From contig NZ_RAWG01000005.1 of assembly GCF_003611735.1 (NCBI RefSeq), positions 16,643 to 80,642 on the forward strand: a DNA stretch of 64,000 bases, read 5' to 3'. A model generated the notes under the pieces. The model was not told the origin of the DNA. It saw only the letters and a list, made by a program, of their open reading frames with translations, and searched no databases. The stretch comes from Corallococcus sicarius. GTDB lineage: Bacteria; Myxococcota; Myxococcia; Myxococcales; Myxococcaceae. Positions 26,250 to 34,368 of the stretch are shown here, piece by piece. The stretch's first letter is position 1; each line of letters begins with the position of its first letter. Position numbers and translations under genes: made by a program.

Positions 26250-27908
26250 ATGAACCCACGTGGCGCCGAGAAGGAATACCTTCAAGATGGCCTGCGCAGC
26301 GGCCTCAAGCTCGACGCGCGCTTCGACGCCCTGACGCCCCACCTCCACGTGGCGTGGATCTCCTGGGACAGCGGCTTCCGCGGTTCGGGACTGCGCGTGG
26401 GCGACCGGGTCATCGCCATCGACGGTCAGCCCGTCGTCAAGCCACCCGACCTGGCCACCACGCAGCGCACCGTGCCCTCCATGCTCGGCCAGTACGCCGA
26501 GAGCCAGACCTGGGACAAACAGGGGCGAAAGGAGGGTGACAAGGTCCAGGTGCGAATCGTTCGCCGGCGCGAGCCCGGCGATGGCTGGGAGGAGCACGAG
26601 TTCAGCGGCGCCCTGCTCCATGAACGCACCTGGAGCATCGCCGATACGACGCGGCAGCTCATCGGACCGGGAGGACCCGAACGCATGGGTCGCGACGGCT
26701 TCGACGCGACCTGGATGTCATGGCTCGAGAAGCGCGTCTTCGACTGGGAGCGCCTGCTCGACAGCACCTTCGGCGCCTGGCGCACCTCGCGAGGGACGCG
26801 CGCGGAACTCGCGAATCACCTCGGACACAAGGCCCGCGTCGACTTCCTCGTCGAGCATCATCCCGGCCCCTTCGCGACGGCGATGCGCGAGGACTGGGAG
26901 ACGGTGCGTGCCTGTCTCGATGGAGACCTCGTCACGCTCCCGGCGGATGCCCTTGAGTTCCGCACCCGGGGCGAGGAGCAGGTGAAGGCCATCGGCCTCC
27001 AGGCCGCGGCGGCGTGGAAGGTCCTGCTGGAGGCGCGTGCAGGGGAGACGCTCGGCGCCTTCCCCGTCGTCGACCCCTTCCGGGGTGACCGCTCGGCGGT
27101 GACCGGCAAGCTGGTCTCGCTGCCGACGCTGACGCAACGGGAGTGGCTGGTCGACATGGGCAAGGGCTACCTGGCCTGGAACCAGTCCGGCGCCTGGGTC
27201 TTCTGCCCCGCCAACACCCCGGCCATGAACAAGGTCTTCTCCGCCATGCAGCGCTACCAGAAGCGCGTTGCCCCGTCGGTGAGGCTCGACATCGCCGTGC
27301 TCGGCCGCATCCTTCCGGATCCCCGCCTGCTCGCGGGCTCGGGCCGCACCGCGGCCGGCCTGGAGGTGGAGCCCGTCGCCGCTCTGGTCGGCGGCGTGGT
27401 CTGCGTCGATGTCAGCGACCCGAGCGAGGGCGGACCGCGCTTCGCCGGAGAGGAGACGCTCAGCCAGGAGAGCTTCGGCGCTCCGGCCGACGACGCGAGC
27501 CCGCGCGAGGTCCTCACCGCGATGATTTCGGCCGTGAAGCGCGGTGACCAGGAGACCTGGAACGGCCTCTTCGCGGACTGGCGCGCCGTGCCAGACGCCG
27601 ACCGGCCCATCTACTACCCGGTCTGGACCTGGAACGGCCGCGACAGCGACTGGGTGCGCGCGCGGCGCCTCATCCTCGACAAGGTGCTCGACGCGCGGGT
27701 GCGCTGGATGGGTGAGGTGCGGGTCGTCATCCGGGGCGACGAGGCCCCGGGCCTGCCGCGCGTCGAGGAGGTCGAGTTGGAGCTGGACCACGTCGGCCTC
27801 TTCGAGGGCCAGACCCGCACCTTCAACTCAGTCGACGTGCGTCGGCGCTGGACGGTCCAACGCCGCAACGGTGGCCCCTGGCGCATCACCAGCGAGCAGA
27901 GCCTGTAA
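26250..27908 (+). CDS. Uncharacterised protein with N-terminal PDZ-like domain
   Basis: 552 residues, no signal peptide or membrane segment seen. Residues ~30-110 form a PDZ-like unit: HLHVAWISWDSGFRGSGLRV, then GDRVIAIDGQPVVKPPDL and VQVRIVRRREPGD. The middle is helical with many aromatic/acidic residues (FDATWMSWLEKRVFDWERLL). The C-terminal part has a possible NTF2-like fold (ASPREVLTAMISAVKRGDQE, ending DVRRRWTVQRRNGGPWRITS). No family name is recalled. The next gene starts 10 bp later with AAGGAG, so the two form an operon and probably act together. Confidence 0.65.
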   Translation: MNPRGAEKEYLQDGLRSGLKLDARFDALTPHLHVAWISWDSGFRGSGLRVGDRVIAIDGQPVVKPPDLATTQRTVPSMLGQYAESQTWDKQGRKEGDKVQVRIVRRREPGDGWEEHEFSGALLHERTWSIADTTRQLIGPGGPERMGRDGFDATWMSWLEKRVFDWERLLDSTFGAWRTSRGTRAELANHLGHKARVDFLVEHHPGPFATAMREDWETVRACLDGDLVTLPADALEFRTRGEEQVKAIGLQAAAAWKVLLEARAGETLGAFPVVDPFRGDRSAVTGKLVSLPTLTQREWLVDMGKGYLAWNQSGAWVFCPANTPAMNKVFSAMQRYQKRVAPSVRLDIAVLGRILPDPRLLAGSGRTAAGLEVEPVAALVGGVVCVDVSDPSEGGPRFAGEETLSQESFGAPADDASPREVLTAMISAVKRGDQETWNGLFADWRAVPDADRPIYYPVWTWNGRDSDWVRARRLILDKVLDARVRWMGEVRVVIRGDEAPGLPRVEEVELELDHVGLFEGQTRTFNSVDVRRRWTVQRRNGGPWRITSEQSL

Positions 27909-27918
27909 GGAGCACTCC

Positions 27919-29343
27919 ATGGGCTGGTACTCAAGCCGCGTCTCTGAACTCAACGACCAGTTGAACCGCGCCTCGGAGGGCGCACCCGACACGGTGAAGC
28001 GCGCTTTGAGCGACGCCATCGTGAAGGTTGGAAACGCGGCCGATCAAGCCCTCTCGGCCATGCTCGACGCCAGCGAGCGCACCAGCGCCGGCAATCTGGG
28101 GACGCAGCGCAAGTGGCAGGAGCGCTGCGCCACGGCCACGGCCGACATCAGCCGCGCCTTTGGCGATGCCGCCAAGGACCACATGCTCTCGCCCGCCCTC
28201 CAGCTCTTCTGGTACCAGGCGCTGGAGCACGAGATGGCCTTCTTCGGCTCCCTGGCCGCGGTGCAGACGCCCCAGCTCCACGACGACCTGCTCGTCCACC
28301 AGGACCTGCTCAACAAGATGCTGGGCGAGCTGTGGGACAAGTGGACCTTCCTGCTGTCCAAGGACGTCATCTTCGAGAACGACCAGCGTCAGGTGGTGCA
28401 GCAGGTCTCACGGATGGCGCAGTCCATCGTCGACGAGCTCGCCCCGGGCGTGCTCAAGCGCACCAGCGAGGGCGTCTCGCGCGCCACCGCGAAGTCGCTC
28501 GACGTGGCCCTCAAGCTCGATGACAAGCTCCTGGGCGGCAAGGGCGTGGATCTGGCCAAGTTCGTCGCCTCGATGTTCGATGTCGACATCCCCGACGAAA
28601 TCGACCGCAACCTGCTGGACGCCGTGCAGGGTGGCTCCGAAGTCTACCAGGTGCAGACGGGCCACTACCGCAACCTGGTGTCGGCCTACCAAAGCCTGGT
28701 GCAGGCGGAGAAGGGCAGCGTCCTGCTGCTCTTCAACGCGACGCGGGCGGAGGTCGACACGTACCGTGACAAGAACGACCTGGGGAAGGCCAAGGTCATG
28801 CTCGACCAGGCCAAGGGCTACCTCTCCGACTGGGCCTCACGCGTGCCCAGCTCGGCCCAGCGAAGCGAGGCCTCCAGCTTCAAGGACAAGGTGTGCTCGG
28901 CCATCGACACCGACTGGAGGCTCACCGAGGAGCTCGACACCAAGTTCCGCGACAAGTTCAAGGGCATCTTCATCCAGTCCCTGGGCAGCGAGACCCTCGA
29001 GCAGCTCGCGGAGTCCTACCTCTTCCGTCAGCACATCGAGGAAATCACTCGCAAGGACGCCGCCGGCAAGCTCAAGGCCTTGCCGGGCAACCTCCAGAGC
29101 GAGGTCGACAGCGCGCTCGAGCGGGGCCTGCGCCCCCTCGACGACCTGGTCAACCGCGTCCCGGAAGAGGTGCGCGAGCTGGCCCGCATGAAGAACCAGC
29201 GGTTCAAGGAGCACGTGCGCGCCAGGCTCAAGGACCGCATCCAGGCCCTGCTGCCGGCCATCGTCGAGCTGGCCGCCCTCTGGGACCCGAACAACCTCTC
29301 GAGGGACTTCAGCCGCGAGGAGCTGGAGAAGGCCCTCCGCTGA
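27919..29343 (+). CDS. Uncharacterised long helical protein
   Basis: 474 residues, almost entirely alpha-helical and rich in charged heptad-like segments, with no transmembrane helix apparent. Recognisable stretches are LNDQLNRASEGAPDTVKRAL at the N-terminus, WYQALEHEMAFFGSLAAVQT, VVQQVSRMAQSIVDELAPGV and a basic C-terminus (RFKEHVRARLKDRIQALLPA). Composition suggests a coiled-coil or helical-bundle protein, conceivably a pore-forming or scaffold-like partner of the PDZ-like protein upstream. There is strong coding bias and a good ribosome site at 27906-27912, so it is surely a gene; function is unknown. Confidence 0.7.
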   Translation: MGWYSSRVSELNDQLNRASEGAPDTVKRALSDAIVKVGNAADQALSAMLDASERTSAGNLGTQRKWQERCATATADISRAFGDAAKDHMLSPALQLFWYQALEHEMAFFGSLAAVQTPQLHDDLLVHQDLLNKMLGELWDKWTFLLSKDVIFENDQRQVVQQVSRMAQSIVDELAPGVLKRTSEGVSRATAKSLDVALKLDDKLLGGKGVDLAKFVASMFDVDIPDEIDRNLLDAVQGGSEVYQVQTGHYRNLVSAYQSLVQAEKGSVLLLFNATRAEVDTYRDKNDLGKAKVMLDQAKGYLSDWASRVPSSAQRSEASSFKDKVCSAIDTDWRLTEELDTKFRDKFKGIFIQSLGSETLEQLAESYLFRQHIEEITRKDAAGKLKALPGNLQSEVDSALERGLRPLDDLVNRVPEEVRELARMKNQRFKEHVRARLKDRIQALLPAIVELAALWDPNNLSRDFSREELEKALR

Positions 29344-29357
29344 GATTGGGCGGCGTG

Positions 29358-29420
29358 ACTCAGGGCCGCGCGTAACTCCGCTTCACCACCTGGGACTTGA
29401 ATCCATCCGTGTACGGCAGC
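29358..29420 (-). pseudogene. Transposase N-terminal remnant, second copy
   Basis: Minus-strand reading YTDGFKSQVVKRSYARP followed by a stop. It shares the 20-bp DNA segment GTACACGGATGGATTCAAGT with the remnant at 7734. It lies between the helical-protein gene and the serine hydrolase gene. Confidence 0.4.
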
Positions 29421-29537
29421 GCGGCGCCGCCCCTCGCGCACTCCGGCGACGCTGCGAGACGTTGGGCGACCGGCACCCCACGCGCCGCGCCGGCCACCGA
29501 ATCCTCTTCTCGGTAATGCCCCTTCGGAGGAACGCCC

Positions 29538-30695
29538 ATGCGTGCCGTGCTCCTGCTCTGCCTTATCCTTCCGCTGTCCCCCGCCCAGGCCGAGCTGGGC
29601 ACCCTCACCGTGCCCGCTGTCGCGCCACCGCCGTTCATCCAAGTCATTGAGCACGAAGTGCCGGCCCTCATGAAAGAGGCCCGTATCCAAGGCGCGGCCG
29701 TGGGGCTGATTGTCGGAGGCAGGCTGGTCTACGCCAAGGGCTTCGGCTTCGCGGACCACGCGGGCAAGGTGCCAGTGACGCCCGACACGGTGTTCGTCGC
29801 TGCCTCGCTGGCCAAGCCGATCGCCAGCTGGGTGACGATGCGTTTGGCCGAGCAGGGGCGCGTGCAGTTGGATAAGCCGGTGGCCGATGTGCTGTCGCCG
29901 TGGCCCCTGGCGCAGAGCCCGTTCAACCCTCGCCTGTTCACGATCCGCCGCCTGCTGTCGCACACCGCGGGCACGACCTTGGGCGGGTATCAGGGCTGGC
30001 TCGATTACAAGGAGCTGCCGAGCCTGGAGGAGTCGCTGGCCGGCAAAACCAATGGACGCGGCGCGGTGGAACTGTTCGCGCCGGTCGGTGTGAAATTCCA
30101 GTACTCCGGCGGCGGCTATACGCTGATGCAACTGGCCATTGAGCGGGCCACGCAGCGCAAGTATTCGGACCTGGCGCGCGAGCTGGTGTTCCGGCCGCTG
30201 GGCATGAAACACAGCAGCGTCCTCTTGACGCCGGAGGTGCTGGCCGGCGCAGCGCAGGGACACGGCGACGATGGCAGGCCGGTGCCGATGCGTTACTACG
30301 TCGAGCAGGCGCCTTCGACCCTGACCACCACCGTCCGCGACTTCGCCCGCTGGATGATTGCCGGCATGGCGAGGACCGCCGGCGCGCATCCACTGACCCA
30401 GGCGCAACTGGCCCAGATGTACACACCGGCGGAACTGAGCACGCCGCGTGCGCCCGATGAGGCGGTCTACGGCCTGGGCCACTTCATCGAACGCCTTGGC
30501 GACGGCAGTACCGCCGTCGGTCACGACGGACGCAACCAGGCCGGCTTCCGCGCCAAGTTCTTGATGCGTCCGCACTCCGGCGACGGCATCGTCTTCTTCA
30601 GCAACTCCCGCAGCGGGCTGGCATTGGACCGCGTCGTCTGCCTGTGGGGCGCCGACGTGGCCAAGGTCGATCCGGTGACGACCTGCAAGAAATAG
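29538..30695 (+). CDS. Exported serine hydrolase, class C beta-lactamase fold
   Basis: 385 residues with a signal peptide (MRAVLLLCLILPLSPAQA). Motifs: SxxK in VAASLAKPIASWVTMRLAEQ (SLAK), a Tyr motif in FQYSGGGYTLMQLAIERAT, and HDG in AVGHDGRNQAGFRAKF in place of KTG. A LLSHTAGTTLGGYQGW loop follows helix 2. An AGGAA site precedes ATG 29538. It is a probable periplasmic esterase, D-aminopeptidase or lactamase-like enzyme. It is related in fold only to the proteins at 22303 and 57855. Codon use is slightly less GC-extreme than core genes. Confidence 0.82.
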   Translation: MRAVLLLCLILPLSPAQAELGTLTVPAVAPPPFIQVIEHEVPALMKEARIQGAAVGLIVGGRLVYAKGFGFADHAGKVPVTPDTVFVAASLAKPIASWVTMRLAEQGRVQLDKPVADVLSPWPLAQSPFNPRLFTIRRLLSHTAGTTLGGYQGWLDYKELPSLEESLAGKTNGRGAVELFAPVGVKFQYSGGGYTLMQLAIERATQRKYSDLARELVFRPLGMKHSSVLLTPEVLAGAAQGHGDDGRPVPMRYYVEQAPSTLTTTVRDFARWMIAGMARTAGAHPLTQAQLAQMYTPAELSTPRAPDEAVYGLGHFIERLGDGSTAVGHDGRNQAGFRAKFLMRPHSGDGIVFFSNSRSGLALDRVVCLWGADVAKVDPVTTCKK

Positions 30696-30851
30696 CGTTG
30701 TGTTCTACCGGGTGCCCGAATGCGCGGCGCAGCTTGCGCAGGTGGGCTCCAGCATCTTGGGGAGGCACAGCGGGAACTCGATGCGAAACACGGCGGCGCT
30801 CGCGGTGTGTGGGGCGAACACTCGCCGCGAGCCCCCCGCGCCGCGCCGCGG

Positions 30852-31226
30852 CTACGCCTTGCCGGGCTTTTCGCCGAGCCGCCTGGCTCGTTTCTCGGCC
30901 TCGCCCGGCACGTCGAACTCCGTCGGGTCGAACAGCGGCCGGAGCTCGACCTCCCACTCTTCGCCGTCTTGCACGAGGAGGCCGAACGGCGCGCGCCTTG
31001 CCCACTCGATTGCCTCGGCGAACGTCTTGACTTCGAGCAGGCTGTAGCCGGCGATCAGCTCCTTGGCTTCGGCGAACGGGCCATCAATCACCTTGCACTG
31101 GCTCCTGCTGTACCGCACGAGCGCGCCGCGGCTCATCGGCGTGAGGCCGCCGAGATCGAGCAGCACGCCGACCTTCCGCAACTCCTCGTTGAAGGAGAGT
31201 CTGAGAGCCGTCTCGGAGCTCCCCAA
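30852..31226 (-). pseudogene. YCII/DGPF-domain protein, N-terminus replaced
   Basis: The minus frame contains SFNEELRKVGVLLDLGGLTP, KVIDGPFAEAKELIAGYSLL and VKTFAEAIEWARRAPFG, the body and DGPF motif of a YCII-related protein. The normal first ~25-30 residues (beta strand 1 and the catalytic-type segment) are missing. Exactly there (about 31205) the sequence passes into the repeat block shared with 55186-55404. The gene was therefore probably truncated by the recombination that placed this repeat. The MGSSETALRL start shown by the frame belongs to the foreign side. Confidence 0.65.
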
Positions 31227-31600
31227 AATGGGCGAAAGAGTGCTCCAGAGAGCCCAATCGGCGGCAGAGAAGAGGGGGCACTCGCTCTGCGGGGGCGAAA
31301 GCCGAGAACGCCCTCTTCAGCACCTCGAGCCAGAATCCCTTGGGATTCAGCGGCTCAAGCACGAGGGCCCGCGATGTTCATCGCGAGGCCCGTGGAAAAG
31401 CAAAAAGGCCCTGCCGGGTTGGGGCAGGGCCTTCTTTTTTGCTCCCCGAACGAAGGCTTCTGCGAACCCGTTCTCGGCGTTTCTCTAGAGACTGCGACGG
31501 AAAACACGAGAGACATCATGGGGTTAGGTGAAGTCCGGAAAATTCGGGGCCCGCTTGAGTGTCCGCAAACTTCCCTGCGGATGTTTCCCCGAGTAGCGCG
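31208..31600. repeat. Copy 2 of tRNA-Asn-associated repeat block
   Basis: The 31208-31400 half matches 55186-55365 (CCCCAAA..GGGCGAAAGAG, GAACGCCCTCT.CAGCACC, GAATCCCTTGGGATTCA palindrome, CGCGAT..ATCGCG hairpin). The 31402-31572 half matches copy 1 at 21385-21590 (terminator, TTTTTTGCTCCCCGA, GTCCGCAAACT). It thus joins both other copies. The terminator stem AAGGCCCTGCC/GGCAGGGCCTT at 31405-31433 with T6 is intact; the tRNA body beyond GCTCCCCGA is degraded. Confidence 0.6.
31405..31440. terminator. Intrinsic terminator within repeat copy 2
   Basis: An 11-bp GC-rich stem with T-runs on both sides (AAAAA before, TTTTTT after), so it can stop transcription in either direction. Confidence 0.7.
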
Positions 31601-32247
31601 GATTGGGGATGGCGTCCAGAAACCTTCAGTAGAAGGAGATGTGGGGAGGTGTCTCATGGGGTAGTCTATGTGGGGCTTCACGCGGCGCCGTGGGGCGGCG
31701 CCACCAACTCCTGCGTGTCCGCTCTTCCAGTGAGCGCCCTGCCTGATGCGATGCCGGCCCCTCATTCAGGTGGGAGGCTGCTCGAGGCCGTGCGCTGGTT
31801 ACCTCGTGAGGAACGCCCTGCCTACAGCGGCGGTAGCGCGGGCCGTTCCATTGTGGCTGAGCCGGAAAACCTCCGTGAAGGTGGCGCTGACGCTGGGTGG
31901 CGGTTGCCGACAGCGTCGTGCTCGGGACTGTGCATGGCGAGCAGCACCTCTGGGGTGCACGCGGGCTCTTTGTCCAACAGCACAGGTCGAGGCTGCCACT
32001 CCGCCGCGGTGAGGACGATCTGGCGCGGTTTGGGATGCAGTCCCTCGACAGGGGCAGGCGACCAGTTCGGCCAGTCGCTCATCTCCTCCTCTTCCTCGAA
32101 GCCTCGGACGTTCAACCAGGCGGGGGGGCCGGATCTCGAACCTTAAAGAGGGGCAGTGTGCCGGTGTTCCGGCTCCCTCCGCCGGCATAGGAATTCGATG
32201 GTGTCGTGCGCCGCGCTCACTGACCTTTACCCTCTGGCGGACTAGAC
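31601..32247. other. Gap with a possible gene fragment
   Basis: No intact gene. The minus frame 32079-31930 reads MSDWPNWSPAPVEGLHPKPR then QIVLTAAEWQPRPVLLDKEP, which has protein-like composition and could be a truncated myxobacterial hypothetical, but it lacks further support. The rest is low-quality frames. Confidence 0.3.
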
Positions 32248-32292
32248 TTGACGCACCCATGACGTAGCGACCGATTATTGGGTAGGCACAGG
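32248..32292 (+). repeat. 45-bp dispersed repeat, copy B
   Basis: TTGACGCACCCATGACG start, GCGACCG centre, GGGTAGGCACAGG end; the same length as copies A and C. It lies 45 bp before the HNH gene. GCTCACT stands 26 bp upstream of TTGACG, exactly as in copy D. Confidence 0.75.
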
Positions 32293-32337
32293 TTATGTGC
32301 GCAGTAATGAGGCTAATCGTGAGCAAGGGGTGGAGCT

Positions 32338-33744
32338 ATGTCGGCCAAGAACGCAGAAGCGAAGGCGCACCAGGAGCACTCCTCTCCGGTCAACAAGTAC
32401 AAAGCGGCCGCCCTCGTGAAGATGTCACCCCAGTTGCTGGAGTGGCTTACGAAGTACGCGGCCAAGTCCGGACATTCGCGAAAGCTTGAGTGTGTAAAGG
32501 GCCCCGATGGCGAGTTGCTTTTTGATGCGGAAGCGCTCAAGAGCTTTTCGGCCTACCTTGCAGAGCCATGGCCTGCAGAGCAGGGAAAACGTCCGAATGT
32601 TCCATCTGGCATCGAGCAAGAAATTCAAGAAGAAGCATCATTCGGGTGCGTGATCTGTAGTCGCCCCAAGGGTGAGTTTGCTCACATTGATCCAGTTCAT
32701 AACAGCAAAAACAACCACCCACATAATCTGATCTACCTCTGCCCAAATCATCACGATGAGTTTGATAGACAGAAGCTGATTTCGAAGTCCGACGTTGAAA
32801 GAACGAAGAGGCAGGTTCTTGATGCTCGAACAGCCATATGGCGGGCTCACGCGGGGCTCCTTGATGAAATTCTTGCGCTGATTAAGCAGCTTCAAGCGGT
32901 AAACGTCGCGACCCAGAAAGAGCACTTTCCGGCGTTGGATGCAGTCAAGGACGAGTTGCTCAAGCACATCAAGGCTCATGCACTCGCTCCCGGCCTAAAG
33001 AAGACAGCGCCGGAGTTTGCAAAGAAGCTTGAGGTTGCGCTTGGCGACAATGCTGCTCCTGTCGAGAAGGTTATCGACGAACGTGCCAAGTTTCTCGAGG
33101 AAACGGGACTTGTAGACTGTCCGCTGTGCGATGGCTCCGGCAGTCACAACAATTGGGAGTGCCCCGCTTGCCGAGGCGAAGGAACGGTCGCGGAGAATTT
33201 GGTCGGCGAGATCGATCTGGAGCCGTACCGTCAGGAGGAATGCCCTCTCTGTAACGGAAGTGGCAACCACAATAACTGGGAGTGCCCTGTTTGTCGTGGC
33301 ATTGGCACTGTTGATGCGTACTCAGTCAACGAGATTGATCTTAGTGGCTACAAGCAAGCCGAGTGCCCGCTGTGCGAGGGGAGTGGGAGCCACAATAACT
33401 GGGAGTGTGCGTTTTGTCGCGGAACCGGGAGTGTCGACGAAGGCAAATTGGAACACTTCGACCCGAGCGATTACGAGCAGGCGAAGTGCCTTCTCTGCAA
33501 GGGACGCGGGACTCACAACAACTGGGAATGCCCCATCTGCCGAGGCGTCGGAAAGGTCGATGCAGTAGCGCTCACGGACATAGACCTGAGTCCCTATCAG
33601 CAAACGAAATGCCCGGTTTGCAAGGGGAGCGGGAGTCACAACGAGTGGGAGTGTAGGTTTTGCCGAGGTGTTGGAACGGTCGACGTCGCCGCTCTTGAGC
33701 ACTTTGAGCCGTCCGAGTGGGAGGACGAAGATTCCGATAGCTAA
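32338..33744 (+). CDS. HNH endonuclease with five tandem zinc-binding modules
   Basis: 468 residues from ATG 32338. Residues ~20-75 resemble an excisionase/MerR-like DNA-binding region (AALVKMSPQLLEWLTKYAAK...LFDAEALKSF). An HNH domain follows: FGCVICSRP (C104, C107), AHIDPVHNS (H116) and LIYLCPNHHDEFD (C135, H138, H139). Residues 261-450 hold five modules of pattern CxxCxGxGxHNxWECxxCRGxGxV. Their first Cys are at 261, 302, 343, 384 and 425, a period of exactly 41 residues. The modules resemble DnaJ-type zinc fingers. Base composition is clearly AT-richer than the host, indicating transfer. Likely role: a DNA-targeting nuclease whose zinc array senses or binds nucleic acid or a partner; inferred. 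Confidence 0.8.
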   Translation: MSAKNAEAKAHQEHSSPVNKYKAAALVKMSPQLLEWLTKYAAKSGHSRKLECVKGPDGELLFDAEALKSFSAYLAEPWPAEQGKRPNVPSGIEQEIQEEASFGCVICSRPKGEFAHIDPVHNSKNNHPHNLIYLCPNHHDEFDRQKLISKSDVERTKRQVLDARTAIWRAHAGLLDEILALIKQLQAVNVATQKEHFPALDAVKDELLKHIKAHALAPGLKKTAPEFAKKLEVALGDNAAPVEKVIDERAKFLEETGLVDCPLCDGSGSHNNWECPACRGEGTVAENLVGEIDLEPYRQEECPLCNGSGNHNNWECPVCRGIGTVDAYSVNEIDLSGYKQAECPLCEGSGSHNNWECAFCRGTGSVDEGKLEHFDPSDYEQAKCLLCKGRGTHNNWECPICRGVGKVDAVALTDIDLSPYQQTKCPVCKGSGSHNEWECRFCRGVGTVDVAALEHFEPSEWEDEDSDS

Positions 33745-33815
33745 AGCAGCCGAGAGCTCATTGCTGCGTTCAACCTAGGTTTTCTGTCACACAACCACTC
33801 GGGAAATTCGTTGGG

Positions 33816-34184
33816 GTGTGCGACGGGATGGAGAGGGAAGAAGAACATTCAGGGCGCATGTGTCCGCTATGGGGGAGGGTGGGGTGTTGGTTCAGAGCGG
33901 AAGAGGGGCTATCCAAAGGAGGAAGGACTTGGAGTTGTCTGGTCGAGACGGTGGAGCCGCTTTGGGAAAACCGTCACGTCGCTGACCGGACGGTTACCGA
34001 GCGCGAGCAGGCGCAGCGTATGCGCGCAGAGCAGGCAGAGGCGGAGGCGGCGAAGCAGAAAAAGCAGGCCGAGGTCGTCGCCGCGGAATCCGCCAAACTG
34101 AAGCAGCAGCTCACCGTCGCTGAGGCCGCACAATCGGGTGCTACCGAGGACACCAGTAAGCCGGTGGCCTCCGCGTCGGAATGA
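33816..34184 (+). pseudogene. C-terminal part of a helical protein
   Basis: The frame is open for 122 codons, but only the last ~75 residues look like protein: LVETVEPLWENRHVADRTVT, then Ala/Glu/Lys/Gln-rich coiled coil AEAEAAKQKKQAEVVAAESA. A strong terminator follows immediately, as for a real gene end. The N-terminal portion lacks coding character and no ribosome site is seen, so this is probably the surviving 3' end of a longer gene. Confidence 0.4.
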
Positions 34185-34219
34185 AGGCCCTCCTCCATCC
34201 TGAGGAGGAGGGCCTTTCA
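34184..34219 (+). terminator. Intrinsic terminator
   Basis: AAGGCCCTCCTC / GAGGAGGGCCTT is a perfect 12-bp stem followed by TTT, directly after the stop at 34182-34184. Confidence 0.8.
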
Positions 34220-34308
34220 TCCACCTGGGGCAAGGACGTTTCACCCCGGAGGATGGCTGCGCTGACGGTGACCTCCGCGCGCCTCGGTTACTCGCATTGA
34301 TGCGCTGC

Positions 34309-34353
34309 TTGTCGCACTCATGACGCAGCGACCGAATTCTGGGTAAGCACGGG
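34309..34353 (+). repeat. 45-bp dispersed repeat, copy C
   Basis: TTGTCGCACTCATGACGC start, GCGACCG centre, GGGTAAGCACGGG end. It lies 15 bp beyond the 3' end of the minus-strand defence-like operon. Confidence 0.75.
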
Positions 34354-34368
34354 CGTGGGCCGCGCTAA

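Larger units (their letters stand above)
33745..34368. other. Gap holding an orphan coiled-coil end, terminator and repeat C
   Basis: The features are listed separately. The sequence from 33745 to ~33890 is AT-richer and shows no gene. Confidence 0.4.

Noticed and set aside
26250..29343. The PDZ/helical pair as part of a tellurite-resistance (Ter) locus
   Set aside because: No TerD, TerC or TelA motifs were found nearby, so the idea has no support.
31441..31500. A second functional tRNA
   Set aside because: Only the 3' acceptor strand and terminator resemble tRNA-Asn; no complete cloverleaf can be drawn.
32248..32292. The repeats as sigma-70 promoters (TTGACG as -35)
   Set aside because: No -10-like sequence at 16-18 bp spacing, and adjacent genes face both directions.
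33116..33740. Tandem ~123-bp repeats that could be mistaken for a repeat array or CRISPR
   Set aside because: They keep one reading frame and encode conserved zinc-ligand modules; units have no palindromic repeats or variable spacers of CRISPR type.
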